The position numbers and the translations under genes are program-made. The notes beneath the pieces are model-generated. The model searched no databases. It was not told the DNA's origin and saw only the letters and a list, made by a program, of their open reading frames with translations. Of a DNA stretch of 64,000 nucleotides, positions 26,954 through 35,946 are shown one piece after another (position 1 is the stretch's first letter; every line of letters begins with the position of its first letter). The stretch lies in contig NZ_JAUKWQ010000006.1 in NCBI RefSeq assembly GCF_030504645.1, positions 151,714 to 215,713 of the forward strand, read 5' to 3'. Source of the stretch: Rhizobium oryzicola. GTDB lineage: Bacteria; Pseudomonadota; Alphaproteobacteria; Rhizobiales; Rhizobiaceae.

Positions 26954-27883
26954 TCAGAGCGCCTTTTCGAGTTCCGGTACCAGCTGGAAGAGATCACCGA
27001 CGAGGCCGTAGTCGGCCACCTGAAAGATCGGGGCTTCCTCGTCCTTGTTGATCGCGACGATGACCTTGGAGTCCTTCATGCCCGCGAGATGCTGGATCGC
27101 ACCGGAAATGCCGACCGCCACGTAAAGATCGGGCGCCACCACCTTGCCGGTCTGGCCCACCTGCCAGTCGTTCGGGGCATAGCCCGCATCGACGGCCGCG
27201 CGCGAGGCACCAACGGCTGCGCCGAACTTGTCGGCCAGCGGCAGGATCACTTCCTGGAACTTCTCCGAAGAGCCCAGAGCACGCCCACCCGACACGATGA
27301 TCTTGGCAGAGGTCAGTTCCGGCCGATCGGACGAGGAGAGTGCGTCTTCCACGAAGGCGGAGAGACCGGCATTGCCAGCCGACGAAACAGCTTCGATCGC
27401 TGCCGAGCCACCTTCCGGTGCCGCCGCGAAGGAAGCGGTACGCACGGTGATGACTTTCTTGGCATCGGTCGCCTGGACGGTCTGGATGGCATTGCCCGCA
27501 TAGATCGGACGCTTGAATGTATCCGCCGACACAACCTCGATGATCTCCGACACCTGCATGACATCGAGCAGGGCGGCAACGCGCGGCATGACGTTCTTGG
27601 CGGAGGCGGTCGCCGGTGCAATGATCACGTCATAGGCGCCGGACAGCGATACGATCAGATCCGCCAGCGGCTCTGCCAGGCGGTTTGCATAGTCGGCGGC
27701 ATCGGCCACAAGTACCTTGGCAACGCCGGACAGCTTTGCCGCCGCATCGGCAGCCCCTTGGACAGAGGCGCCTGCGACCAGCACATGCACATCGCCCCCG
27801 ATCTTGGAGGCGGCCGTCAGGGCCTTGGCGGTCTGGTCGGACAGGCTTGCGCCGTCATGTTCTGCGAGAAGAAGAATAGCCAT
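26954..27883 (-). CDS. etfA: Electron transfer flavoprotein alpha subunit
   Basis: The 309-residue product has an N-terminal adenine-nucleotide-hydrolase-like domain and a C-terminal FAD domain. The FAD signature is [14 protein letters not shown], followed by [31 protein letters not shown] and [18 protein letters not shown]. It carries electrons from acyl-CoA and related dehydrogenases to ETF:quinone oxidoreductase. It follows etfB with 24 bases between, forming the EtfAB heterodimer operon. Confidence 0.95.
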   Translation of the reverse strand: MAILLLAEHDGASLSDQTAKALTAASKIGGDVHVLVAGASVQGAADAAAKLSGVAKVLVADAADYANRLAEPLADLIVSLSGAYDVIIAPATASAKNVMPRVAALLDVMQVSEIIEVVSADTFKRPIYAGNAIQTVQATDAKKVITVRTASFAAAPEGGSAAIEAVSSAGNAGLSAFVEDALSSSDRPELTSAKIIVSGGRALGSSEKFQEVILPLADKFGAAVGASRAAVDAGYAPNDWQVGQTGKVVAPDLYVAVGISGAIQHLAGMKDSKVIVAINKDEEAPIFQVADYGLVGDLFQLVPELEKAL

Positions 27884-27907
27884 AATATGTGTTCTCCCTT
27901 CGTGACC

Positions 27908-28654
27908 TTACAGGATGCCGGCGGTCTTCAGAGAAGACACAAGCTCTGCAACTGAGCCAACCTTGATACCCGCCTTGCGGCCACCCGGCTCCTCGGTCTT
28001 CAGAACCTTCAGGCGCGGCGCGGTGTCGACGCCGAAATCGGCCGGAGCCTTCTTGTCCAGAGGCTTCTTCTTCGCCTTCATGATATTGGGCAGAGAGGCA
28101 TAGCGCGGCTCGTTCAGGCGCAGGTCCGTCGTGACGATGGCGGGCAGCTTCACTTCGATGGTCTGCAGGCCGCCATCCACTTCGCGGGTGACCTTGGCGG
28201 ACCCTTCGCCCAGCTCGAGCTTGGATGCGAAGGTGGCCTGGCCCCACTTCAGAAGGGCCGCCAGCATCTGGCCGGTCTGGTTCGAGTCGTCGTCGATCGC
28301 CTGCTTGCCGAGAATGACGAGGCCGGGATTTTCCGCCTCGACCACGCCCTTCAGGATCTTGGCAACAGCCAGCGGCTCGACGCTGTCTTCCGTCTCCACC
28401 AGGATGGCGCGATCGGCACCCATGGCCAACGCCGTGCGCAGCGTCTCTTCCGCCTTGGCCGGGCCGATTGAGACCACGACGATCTCCTCCGCCTTGCCCG
28501 CTTCCTTCTGGCGAAGAGCCTCCTCCACGGAGATCTCGTCGAACGGATTCATCGACATCTTCACATTGGCGAGTTCTACCCCCGTGCCGTCCGCCTTGAC
28601 GCGGATCTTCACGTTGTAATCCACCACCCGCTTTACAGGCACCAGGATCTTCAT
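27908..28654 (-). CDS. etfB: Electron transfer flavoprotein beta subunit
   Basis: The 248-residue product starts [19 protein letters not shown]. It has [21 protein letters not shown] sequence, the AMP-binding segment [11 protein letters not shown] and the recognition loop region [20 protein letters not shown]. All are standard EtfB features. It pairs with EtfA. An upstream in-frame extension of 21 residues lacks similarity and was dropped. The 185 bases upstream, before the cobalamin adenosyltransferase stop, hold its promoter region and no other gene. Confidence 0.95.
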   Translation of the reverse strand: MKILVPVKRVVDYNVKIRVKADGTGVELANVKMSMNPFDEISVEEALRQKEAGKAEEIVVVSIGPAKAEETLRTALAMGADRAILVETEDSVEPLAVAKILKGVVEAENPGLVILGKQAIDDDSNQTGQMLAALLKWGQATFASKLELGEGSAKVTREVDGGLQTIEVKLPAIVTTDLRLNEPRYASLPNIMKAKKKPLDKKAPADFGVDTAPRLKVLKTEEPGGRKAGIKVGSVAELVSSLKTAGIL

Positions 28655-28839
28655 GGCTTCCTTCCTCAGATTCAACCAACCGGAAAATGCGGCCTCTCCC
28701 ACGCCGCCGATTGTCAATGGGCGACATGGATAAGCATTTTTCGACAGATTACAAAGCTATTTCCGTTTTACGACCGTGCGGATTTGTCATGGCGTCATTC
28801 CGAGCGCGCTTCACAAGGTCAGCTTTCCCGGTTGTTCGC

Positions 28840-29418
28840 TCAGCGATTCTTGCCTGGTACCCAGAGGATGTCAGCCTTGCCGCCGCCATTGGCGTAGCGC
28901 GCCGCGACGAACAGGAAGTCGGAGAGGCGGTTGATGTACTTCAACGCCGCTGGAGCGACAGTTTCACCGTCCTGCGTGGAGAGATCGACCATGACGCGCT
29001 CGGCGCGGCGAGAGATGGTGCGCGCCACATGCAGGTTCGCCGCCGCCGGAGAGCCGCCCGGCAGGATGAAGGATGTCAGCGGGTCGAGGTCGGCATTCAG
29101 GCGATCGATTTCCGTTTCCAACCGGTCGACCTGTGATTGAACGATGCGCAACGGCTCCCACTCCGGTTTTTCACCCGTGTCCGGGGTCGCGAGGTCGGCG
29201 CCCAGATCGAACAGGTCGTTCTGGATGCGCGAGAGCATGCCATCCAGTTCCGCCATGGAGCCGGTATGCAGGCGCGCGACGCCGATGACGGAATTGGTTT
29301 CATCCACGGTGCCATAGGCTTCCACGCGCAGATCGTGCTTCAGTCGACGCGGGCCCATGACCAGCGCTGTCGTACCGTCATCACCGGTGCGTGTGTAGAT
29401 CTTGTTCAGTTTGACCAC
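28840..29418 (-). CDS. Cob(I)alamin adenosyltransferase, PduO type
   Basis: The 193-residue product begins VKLNKIYTRTGDDGTTALV, the ATP-binding N-terminus of PduO-type enzymes. It has RVEAYGTVDETNS, and FILPGGSPAAANLHVARTISRRAER near the C-terminus, holding the conserved R residues. It adenosylates cob(I)alamin to coenzyme B12. A GTG start is preferred because GGAGGA lies 8 bases upstream. It begins two bases after the stop of the small twin-TM gene, so the two are co-transcribed. Confidence 0.9.
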   Translation of the reverse strand: MVKLNKIYTRTGDDGTTALVMGPRRLKHDLRVEAYGTVDETNSVIGVARLHTGSMAELDGMLSRIQNDLFDLGADLATPDTGEKPEWEPLRIVQSQVDRLETEIDRLNADLDPLTSFILPGGSPAAANLHVARTISRRAERVMVDLSTQDGETVAPAALKYINRLSDFLFVAARYANGGGKADILWVPGKNR

Positions 29419-29420
29419 GT

Positions 29421-29618
29421 TCAGCGTCCTCCGCCCGTCAGCCACAGGGTGAGCATGATCAAGGCAATTGCGATTGCCTGAAGAAGAACGCGAAGCTGCA
29501 TCAACTGGTTGGACCGGTTGGCATCGGTTCCCTTCAGCATGTTGAAAAGGCCCCGGATGAGGACCAGTACCACGAGTCCCATGACGACAAGGGCAAGAAG
29601 GGTAGTAAAGCTAGACAT
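29421..29618 (-). CDS. Twin transmembrane small protein (HIG1-like)
   Basis: A 65-residue protein with two membrane helices (TTLLALVVMGLVVLVLIRGLF and LRVLLQAIAIALIMLTLWLTGG) joined by a polar loop with KGTDANRSNQLMQLRV. The loop matches the alphaproteobacterial HIG1-type family. HIG1 proteins in other lineages associate with cytochrome oxidase, but the role here is unknown. It is linked to the cobalamin adenosyltransferase gene by a two-base gap. Confidence 0.75.
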   Translation of the reverse strand: MSSFTTLLALVVMGLVVLVLIRGLFNMLKGTDANRSNQLMQLRVLLQAIAIALIMLTLWLTGGGR

Positions 29619-29636
29619 GGGTTTTATACTCGGTTT

Positions 29637-30470
29637 TTAGTCCAACTTACGCAAAAGCCGGTAGAACAGATCTGCGGGAAGAAGGCGTTTCAAAAGCGCG
29701 CCCTGCTTTGCGGGCTTCGTCACAAGATAATGTGGACGCGGTCGAGATGCGGTCAAGGCATGGGTGAGCACGGCGTGAACCGCGTCTGGACCCAGCTTGT
29801 GCTTGTTGACCGGCCCGCTGCCTTCCAGCCGGGCCAATTGGCGGCGATATTCTTCCGCATGCGGCGAATTGTCCGTATCGATGAATCGGCGAACGGCCTC
29901 CAGCGCATTGGCCGTGAAACGCGTCGCGATCGGCCCCGGCTCGATGAGGCTCACAAAAATGCCGCTGCCTTCCAATTCCATGCGCATGGTGACGCCCAGC
30001 GCCTCTATGGCATGCTTGGAGGCGTTGTAGGCGCCGCGATAGCGATAGGGCACGAGCCCCAGAATGGAGGAGCAATGGACGATCCTTCCGTGCCCCTGTC
30101 GCCGCATGACGGGCATGATCTGCCGCGTCAGCTCATGCCAACCAAACACATTGGTTTCGAACTGCAGGCGAAGCGCATCGGTCGGCAGGTCTTCCACCGC
30201 GCCCGGCTGCCCATAGGCGCCGTTGTTGAAGAGGGCATCCAGCGTGCCGCCGGTTCGGCGAAGCACGTCCTGAACGAGAGCGTCGATCGTGTCCTGCCGG
30301 GTGTAATCCAGGATCAGGGCTTCGAGACCGTCTGCTTGAAGCGGCGCGAGATCCTTCTCTTGCCGCACCGTGGCAAACACCCGCCACCCCTCGCGCTTCA
30401 ATTCACGGGCGCAATAGGCGCCTATGCCAGACGAGCAGCCGGTAATAATAATGCTGCGAGGCTCCCCCAC
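29637..30470 (-). CDS. Short-chain dehydrogenase/reductase
   Basis: The 277-residue product is a classical SDR: TGCSSGIG (residues 10-17) for NAD(P) binding, NNGAYGQPG, the catalytic serine in IVHCSSILGLV, and YNASK as the YxxxK motif. The substrate is not predictable. A GTG start is chosen because GGGAGGA lies seven bases upstream; an ATG ten codons earlier lacks a ribosome-binding site. It is divergent from the YihY gene with a 67-base gap between start codons. Confidence 0.85.
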   Translation of the reverse strand: MGEPRSIIITGCSSGIGAYCARELKREGWRVFATVRQEKDLAPLQADGLEALILDYTRQDTIDALVQDVLRRTGGTLDALFNNGAYGQPGAVEDLPTDALRLQFETNVFGWHELTRQIMPVMRRQGHGRIVHCSSILGLVPYRYRGAYNASKHAIEALGVTMRMELEGSGIFVSLIEPGPIATRFTANALEAVRRFIDTDNSPHAEEYRRQLARLEGSGPVNKHKLGPDAVHAVLTHALTASRPRPHYLVTKPAKQGALLKRLLPADLFYRLLRKLD

Positions 30471-30537
30471 GGCGTTCCTCCCTGTACAATCCGTCTGCAT
30501 TTCCCATATTTCGGTAAAGCTGACAACGGAGCGGACC

Positions 30538-31482
30538 TTGGCTGACGATAAACCGAAGTTTCGATGGTACGGTCTGGTCTACAAGGTCTTTTACGATGCC
30601 TATTGCCACTTCAACGAGGATGATGGTTGGGCGCTGGCAAGTCATGTTGCGTTGTCTGGTTTGCTGGCGCTGTTTCCGTTCCTGATTTTCGGCACAGCGC
30701 TGGCGGGCTTTCTGGGCGCGGATAGTTTCTCGAACACGGCGGTACATCTTCTGTTCGATACCTGGCCCTCCGAAATCGCCCAGCCCCTGGCGATCGAGAT
30801 CCGCCGGGTGCTCGAAATCCCGCGCGGCGGCCTTCTGACGATCTCCGTTCTGGCGGCGGCTTACTTTGCATCTAATGGCGTTGAGGCGCTCAGGATATCG
30901 CTCAATCGCGCCTATCGTGTCGCGGAGAATCGGCCCTGGTACGTGACCCGGCTTGCAAGCCTGGGCTATGTGGTTGTGGCCGTGGTGATCTTTGCGGCGA
31001 TCAGCATCGTGCTCGTGGCTGTGCCGATCTTTCTGACGTTTGCTGGCTCAAAGCTGCCTGTCCTCCAGCAATATCTCGCCAGCATTTCCAGCTTCGGCGT
31101 GCTCGGCACGATCATTGTTCTGTTTCTTGGGTTGATCGTTTGCCACAAATGGCTTGCCGCCGGCTATCGACGGGTGGTCGATATTCTTCCCGGCGTGGTG
31201 CTGACGATCCTGGTCTGGGCCGTTTTCGCCTATGCCTTCGCGTCCTATCTCTCGACATTTGCCAATTACGCCAGAACCTATGCGGGCTTGGCCTCGGTCA
31301 TGATCGTTCTGGTGTTTCTCTATATGGTCGGCGTGATCTTTATGCTGGGGGCGGAGGTGAATGCCGCACTGATGAAATATCGCGTGCTTGCCCTGCTCTC
31401 CGGCCGCTTCACGTCCCTTCCTGCCCGTTCAAAGCGTGCGGCTGGTTCAGAGGCCCAGGAGGTGACGAAGGTCCTGCGGTGA
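30538..31482 (+). CDS. YihY/virulence factor BrkB family membrane protein
   Basis: The 314-residue product has about six membrane helices. Signature parts are EDDGWALASHVALSGLLALFPFLIF, the central LLTISVLAAAYFASNGVEALRISLNRAY, and a last helix, GLASVMIVLVFLYMVGVIFMLGAEVNAAL. The family (UPF0761/BrkB) was once annotated as RNase BN; its function is uncertain. A TTG start is chosen on GGAG six bases upstream and because family similarity begins there. It overlaps the 3' end of gluQRS by 36 bases. Confidence 0.85.
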   Translation: MADDKPKFRWYGLVYKVFYDAYCHFNEDDGWALASHVALSGLLALFPFLIFGTALAGFLGADSFSNTAVHLLFDTWPSEIAQPLAIEIRRVLEIPRGGLLTISVLAAAYFASNGVEALRISLNRAYRVAENRPWYVTRLASLGYVVVAVVIFAAISIVLVAVPIFLTFAGSKLPVLQQYLASISSFGVLGTIIVLFLGLIVCHKWLAAGYRRVVDILPGVVLTILVWAVFAYAFASYLSTFANYARTYAGLASVMIVLVFLYMVGVIFMLGAEVNAALMKYRVLALLSGRFTSLPARSKRAAGSEAQEVTKVLR

Positions 31483-32334
31483 ATGGCCCGCCTCGCGCAA
31501 GGCGGCAATGCCCGTCGCACCTTCGCTCTTGGAAAGCTTTCGTCCATCGGGACCTGTGATCAGCCGATGATGGTGGTAGACCGGCTGCGGCAGGCCGAGC
31601 AGCACCTGAAGCAGGCGGTGCACGAAGGTAGCGTGAAACAGGTCCATCCCACGCACCACATGCGTGACCCCCTGCGCGGCATCATCGACGACGACCGAGA
31701 GATGATAGCTCGAGGGGGCATCCGAGCGGGACAGAATGACGTCTCCCCAGGCGGCCGGATCGGCGTGGATCGTGCCGCGCTCCCCATCGCCGGTCTCGTG
31801 CCATGTCAAACCTGCATCCAACAGTGTCAGCGCCTTTTGCATATCCAGGCGCAAGGCATGTTTTAGCCCACGTTCAAGCAGGTCCTGCCGTTCCTGGTGC
31901 GTCCGTGACCGGTCATCGGCAGGATAGAGCGGAGCGCCGTCAGGGTCGCGGGGCCAGATCCGACCTTCGCGTTCCGCTAAGGCGACGCGCTCCTTCACCT
32001 CGCCGCGGGTGAGGAAGGCCGGGTAGATCAACCCCATATCGTCAAGGCGGCCAAGGGCAGACCGATAAAGATCGAGCTGCTCCGATTGTCTCCGGACAGG
32101 CTGCTCCCAGCGAAAGCCGATCCATTCCAGATCCCGGTAGACGGCGGCCTCGAATTCGGGTGTACAGCGGGTGAGATCGATGTCTTCAATGCGCAAGAGG
32201 AGGCGCCCGTCGGCTACCTCCGCCATCTGCTGGTTGATGAGCGCCGAGAGCGCGTGGCCGAGATGCAGCAAGCCATTGGGGCTGGGAGCAAAGCGAAAGA
32301 CCGGTTTCTGATGGGCGGGCGCGGGCATGTTCAT
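31447..32334 (-). CDS. gluQ: Glutamyl-Q tRNA(Asp) synthetase
   Basis: A truncated class I synthetase-like protein of 295 residues with FAPSPNGLLHLGHALSAL (HIGH motif), LLRIEDIDLTRC, HVVRGMDLF and the KLSKS loop. The anticodon-binding domain of GltX is absent, as in GluQ-RS. It attaches glutamate to queuosine at position 34 of tRNA-Asp. The segment YPAFLTRGEVKERV lacks the zinc-binding cysteines found in E. coli GluQ-RS. Two ATGs lie close together; the first is used. Its start region overlaps the divergent glycosylase gene. Confidence 0.85.
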   Translation of the reverse strand: MNMPAPAHQKPVFRFAPSPNGLLHLGHALSALINQQMAEVADGRLLLRIEDIDLTRCTPEFEAAVYRDLEWIGFRWEQPVRRQSEQLDLYRSALGRLDDMGLIYPAFLTRGEVKERVALAEREGRIWPRDPDGAPLYPADDRSRTHQERQDLLERGLKHALRLDMQKALTLLDAGLTWHETGDGERGTIHADPAAWGDVILSRSDAPSSYHLSVVVDDAAQGVTHVVRGMDLFHATFVHRLLQVLLGLPQPVYHHHRLITGPDGRKLSKSEGATGIAALREAGHSPQDLRHLLGL

Positions 32335-33004
32335 GGTGGATCGAGGATTGGTTGGCAAAGGCCCTCAGTTGATACGCGATGAAACCGATGTTGCGGAAGG
32401 GCTTGCATGGCTTTCTGTCCGGGATCCTCGGCTTTCCTCCCTTATCGAAGTCGCCGGCCCGGTTCCCTTGCGGCTTGTCCCGGCAGGCTTCGGCGGGTTG
32501 GCGCAGATCATCGTCTCCCAGATGGTGTCAAAGGCGAGTGCCGCGGCCATCTGGCGGCGTATGGGCGAGCAGGGTGCCACAACGGCCGAGAGTTTTCTTG
32601 CGCAGCCGGAAGCGGTCCGCGCGACATTCGGGCTTTCTCGGGCGAAAACTGCGACGCTCTTGGCTCTGGCCGGGGCTGTCGCAGATGGTTCTCTTGACCT
32701 TGATGACCTTGCAAATGTGCCGCAAGCGGAGGCTTACACTCGCCTTGTTGCTATGAAGGGCATCGGACCCTGGACGGCAGAGGTTTATCTGATGTTCTGC
32801 CTTGGCCATTGCGATCTGTTTCCTGCGGGCGATGTGGCGCTTCGGATCGCAGTCGGACAGGCGTTTGATTTCTCGCAGCGGCCTACCGTTCAGCAAGTGT
32901 CTGATTTGGCAGCCGGTTGGTCGCCGTGGCGCTCTGTTGCTGCGCGTTTGTTCTGGGCTTATTATGCTGTTGTGATCAGGCGTGACGCGTCACCCACGTT
33001 ATGA
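32327..33004 (+). CDS. DNA-3-methyladenine glycosylase II-type (AlkA/MAG)
   Basis: The 225-residue product has the helix-hairpin-helix and GPD region VAMKGIGPWTAEVYLMF, followed by the catalytic aspartate in FPAGDVALRIAVG. This is the alkylbase DNA glycosylase pattern, without AlkA's N-terminal domain. It removes alkylated purines in base-excision repair. Two closely spaced ATGs are possible. The start codons of this gene and gluQ overlap on opposite strands, an unusually tight divergent arrangement. Confidence 0.82.
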   Translation: MFMVDRGLVGKGPQLIRDETDVAEGLAWLSVRDPRLSSLIEVAGPVPLRLVPAGFGGLAQIIVSQMVSKASAAAIWRRMGEQGATTAESFLAQPEAVRATFGLSRAKTATLLALAGAVADGSLDLDDLANVPQAEAYTRLVAMKGIGPWTAEVYLMFCLGHCDLFPAGDVALRIAVGQAFDFSQRPTVQQVSDLAAGWSPWRSVAARLFWAYYAVVIRRDASPTL

Positions 33005-33102
33005 ATGATCACAATTGGGTGCGTCATTAATGGGGCTTCACATTCCTGTAACAACGGACCTAATATAGAAAATACATAAGCCGAATCGGTGAGGAGCGTT
33101 CG

Positions 33103-33660
33103 TTGACGATTGCAGTCTCCCCGCAGGCCCTGCCGGCGCTCGTCCTGAACGCTGACTACCGGCCGCTGAGTTATTATCCCTTGTCGCTCTGGTCCTGGCA
33201 GGACGCGATCAAGGCGGTTTTTCTTGATCGTGTGAACATCATCGCGGAATATGATCACTCGGTATCCTCGCCCACCTTCTCGATGCGATTACCCAGTGTC
33301 GTCAGTCTGAAAACCTTTGTTCAGCCGACACGAAATCCGGCCTTCACCCGCTTCAATGTTTTCCTCCGCGATAAATTCGAATGTCAGTATTGCGGCTCTC
33401 ATGATGATCTGACATTCGATCACGTCATACCCCGAGCCCATGGCGGGGAAACAACCTGGGAAAATGTGGTGGCTGCCTGCTCACCCTGCAATCTCAAAAA
33501 GGGTAGCAAGCTTCCCCGGCAGGCGGGCATGTTCCCCGCGCAGAAGCCCTATCAGCCCACCGTGCAGGACCTTCACAACAACGGACGTCTCTTCCCGCCG
33601 AACTACCTGCACGAAAGCTGGATGGACTATCTCTACTGGGATACCGAACTGCAGCCTTGA
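33103..33660 (+). CDS. HNH endonuclease family protein
   Basis: The 185-residue product has a C-terminal HNH domain with a zinc ribbon. C94xxC97 and C126xxC129 frame FDHVIPRAHGG (D106, H107, H113) and WENVVAACSPCNLKKG (N121, N130). An N-terminal half (VLNADYRPLSYYPLSLWSWQDAIKAVF) is conserved in this family in many bacteria. It is a likely metal-dependent nuclease of unknown target, and no methylase or restriction partner is nearby. The TTG start has GAGGAG upstream. Confidence 0.8.
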   Translation: MTIAVSPQALPALVLNADYRPLSYYPLSLWSWQDAIKAVFLDRVNIIAEYDHSVSSPTFSMRLPSVVSLKTFVQPTRNPAFTRFNVFLRDKFECQYCGSHDDLTFDHVIPRAHGGETTWENVVAACSPCNLKKGSKLPRQAGMFPAQKPYQPTVQDLHNNGRLFPPNYLHESWMDYLYWDTELQP

Positions 33661-33673
33661 TTGGCCGGTCAGT

Positions 33674-34186
33674 TCAGGCCTTCTTCAGCGCGCCGCGAAG
33701 AGCAATTGTCGCGAGGATCAGGCTTGCGATCACATTCCATCCGGCAAAGGACAGGCCCAGAACGCGAAGCGATGCTTCCGTGCAGGACGGTCCATGAACT
33801 GCATTCAAATCGCTTAGGAGATTTCCGGCATTGGTGGTCAGGCCGTTGGCTGTCGTCGAGCAGGTGGCCGGTCCCGGCCAGAAACCCCATTCCACACCGG
33901 AGTGATAGATGCCCATGCCGGCGCCGACGAGCATCATGATACCAACGATGCCGAGCAGAAGTCTCGCAACGCCAGTCGGCAGCTTGATACCAATGGCCGC
34001 AAGACCGGCGATCGCCACCGGAATACCGTAATAATAAGGCTGGCGTTGCAGCAGGCAGAGCGCGCAGGGAATGTAGCCGCCGATATACTGAAATCCAAGT
34101 GCACCACCCACCGTGGCTGCCATGCCAATCGCGACGAGCGCCGTATGGATCAGGAGGGGGCGGCGCGAATCGGCAGCGATCGACAT
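33674..34186 (-). CDS. dsbB: Disulfide bond formation protein B
   Basis: The 170-residue protein has four membrane helices. The first periplasmic loop carries the redox pair YIPCALCLLQRQPYY (C41, C44). The second loop has another cysteine pair (PATCSTTANG and GPSCTEASL). DsbB reoxidises DsbA using quinone. In-frame sequence upstream of the chosen ATG is not homologous and was left out. The convergent HNH gene ends 13 bases away. Confidence 0.85.
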   Translation of the reverse strand: MSIAADSRRPLLIHTALVAIGMAATVGGALGFQYIGGYIPCALCLLQRQPYYYGIPVAIAGLAAIGIKLPTGVARLLLGIVGIMMLVGAGMGIYHSGVEWGFWPGPATCSTTANGLTTNAGNLLSDLNAVHGPSCTEASLRVLGLSFAGWNVIASLILATIALRGALKKA

Positions 34187-34374
34187 GGTCTTTTCCTTGA
34201 AACACAAAGTCTGGTCCCTGCTGTAGTCAGCGAAGGCAGGGCTGTAAATGCAGCACGACAAGTCCGTGCTTCGCCGGGGCTGAAATTTTTCGTGATCTTG
34301 TCGCCGATCTCGTTTGCCGCCTGCTTGCATCTCACCTTTTGGCTATGCTAGACCCTCCACCATTCTACCGCAGT

Positions 34375-34459
34375 GCCCCGTTGGCGGAATTGGTAGACGC
34401 GCCTGACTCAAAATCAGGTTCCGAGAGGAGTGCTGGTTCGATTCCGGCACGGGGCACCA
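34375..34459 (+). tRNA. tRNA-Leu (anticodon CAA)
   Basis: An 85-base cloverleaf. The acceptor stem GCCCCGT pairs with ACGGGGC, followed by discriminator A and an encoded CCA. The anticodon stem CCTGA/TCAGG encloses loop CTCAAAA, whose middle is CAA. The T arm is GGTTCGATTCC, and a long variable arm (GTTCCGAGAGGAGT) marks a class II leucine tRNA. A weak upstream TTGCAT/TAGACC pair could be its promoter. Confidence 0.96.
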
Positions 34460-34593
34460 TTCCTTCGAATATCGATCTTCTATCCTGTTGGACACAGCAG
34501 GTACTGATTTGGTGAGATTCGAAGTGAGAAATTTGCTTTTCTATTTCTTGGATGCAATCGCGGAGCAGTGGCGTGACAGAGCGGGAACCCAAG

Positions 34594-34752
34594 ATGGAAA
34601 TCTTCCCGCCAGGTCGCGATGAGCCGCTTCCGGACCCTGAAACCTCCCGACAAAGGCTCGTTCGTGTCTTTGGAATTTGGATTTTCTGGGTCGCATCCGC
34701 CGTCGTCTTTGTCAGTGAAGTTGCGCCATTCTTTCTGACTGCGATGCGCTAA
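34594..34752 (+). CDS. Possible small single-TM protein
   Basis: A 52-codon frame with a charged N-terminus and one hydrophobic helix (VFGIWIFWVASAVVFVSEVAPFF) near the C-terminus. A GGGAA sits five bases before the ATG. It lies alone between tRNA-Leu and the RTX gene. I do not recognise a family; the clear helix and reasonable ribosome-binding site are the only support. Confidence 0.4.
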   Translation: MEIFPPGRDEPLPDPETSRQRLVRVFGIWIFWVASAVVFVSEVAPFFLTAMR

Positions 34753-34860
34753 GTTTTTTTTGGTATGAAAATGTCGGCGCCTCTTTAATTTTAAGGGGGT
34801 TCGCCGCAACTGTGTCTCAATCTGCAACGACAGTTTGTGGACAGAAACTGGAGGGACGCC

Positions 34861-35859
34861 ATGGCAACTGTAACATCCTATGCACCGATCAATCTGGTCG
34901 ATCCATCGACCTGGACAGGACAGCTTGTTTCCGCAAGCAGCACACAGTTTGTGGTAAGCGACGGGTATAATCAGGCGGTTTATTCAGGCTACGGCTTTTC
35001 CTTTTATGGCAACTATCTGGTCGGTGGGACGCTGACAGGATTTTCGCAGTATCAGGATGGGTATCAGATGGGGTCCATCACCGGCTTCTCCATGTCTGCC
35101 ACCCAGGCTGCCGACTATATTCAGGCCAATAATCTGGCAGGCATGCTCTCGATCGCGTTGTCGCGAGGGGATAAGATCAACGGCTCCGACTATGCCGACA
35201 AGCTGGCTGGCTATGATGGCAATGATACTATTCGCGGTTACGGCGGTGACGACACCATCTATGGCGATGGCGGCAACGACTACATCGATCCGGGTACCGG
35301 CAGCAATTACGTCGATGGCGGCACTGGCACCGATACGGTCGATCTTGTTTCCAGCGTTTCAAACTTCCTGATCCGTCGTTCCGGGGGAACAATCGAGGTA
35401 AGGGATAACGCCGGTACGATCTATGACACTCTAGTTCGGGTTGAGCGTTTGCATTTCAGTGAGGGCACGCTCGCTTTCGACACGGATGGCACGGCTGGCC
35501 AGACCTATCGCCTGTATCAGGCTGCTTTCAACCGTACACCGGACAAGGGCGGTCTGAGCGCCTGGGTTAATGCGCTGGAAAATGGCGGCTGGAATTTCAG
35601 GGATGTTGCGGCCTACTTCGCTGCCTCTGACGAGTTCCGCTACCTTTACGGATCGAACCTCAGCAATTCCCAGTTTGTTGCTCGTCTCTACCAGAACGTC
35701 CTGCACCGCGACGGTGATCCGGGTGGCTTTGCCTATTGGGTTGGGCAGCTCGATTCCGGTATTAACAGCCGCGGCGATGTCTTGCTTCGTATGTCCGACA
35801 GTCCGGAAAACAAGGCAGGCGTTGCCGCTGCGATCAGTGACGGCATCTGGCTGACCTGA
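34861..35859 (+). CDS. RTX-repeat / DUF4214 secreted protein
   Basis: A 332-residue protein with no classical signal peptide. The middle (about residues 105-160) has hemolysin-type Ca2+-binding nonapeptides (GYDGNDTIRGYGGDDTIYGD, GGNDYIDPG, GGTGTDTV). A C-terminal DUF4214 domain shows two copies of the pattern YRLYQAAFNRTPDKGGLSAWVNAL / ARLYQNVLHRDGDPGGFAYWVGQL. Such proteins usually leave by type I secretion, but no ABC/MFP exporter is seen here. GGAGGG precedes the ATG. A terminator follows. Confidence 0.8.
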   Translation: MATVTSYAPINLVDPSTWTGQLVSASSTQFVVSDGYNQAVYSGYGFSFYGNYLVGGTLTGFSQYQDGYQMGSITGFSMSATQAADYIQANNLAGMLSIALSRGDKINGSDYADKLAGYDGNDTIRGYGGDDTIYGDGGNDYIDPGTGSNYVDGGTGTDTVDLVSSVSNFLIRRSGGTIEVRDNAGTIYDTLVRVERLHFSEGTLAFDTDGTAGQTYRLYQAAFNRTPDKGGLSAWVNALENGGWNFRDVAAYFAASDEFRYLYGSNLSNSQFVARLYQNVLHRDGDPGGFAYWVGQLDSGINSRGDVLLRMSDSPENKAGVAAAISDGIWLT

Positions 35860-35885
35860 TACGGTTCGATCATACACCATGAAGA

Positions 35886-35915
35886 AAGGCGGTAGATGCT
35901 TCCATCTACCGCCTT
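35886..35915. terminator. Shared terminator between RTX gene and AraC regulator
   Basis: A 13-base perfect stem, AAGGCGGTAGATG / CATCTACCGCCTT, with a CTTC loop lies between convergent genes. Short T-rich ends follow on both sides. Confidence 0.8.
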
Positions 35916-35946
35916 CTGTTTGATTGGATGTCGTTTGCCTTTGGGA

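Noticed and set aside
33103..33660. HNH gene as part of a restriction or other anti-phage system
   Set aside because: No methyltransferase, helicase or other defence gene is nearby, and this HNH family is widespread in alphaproteobacterial core genomes.
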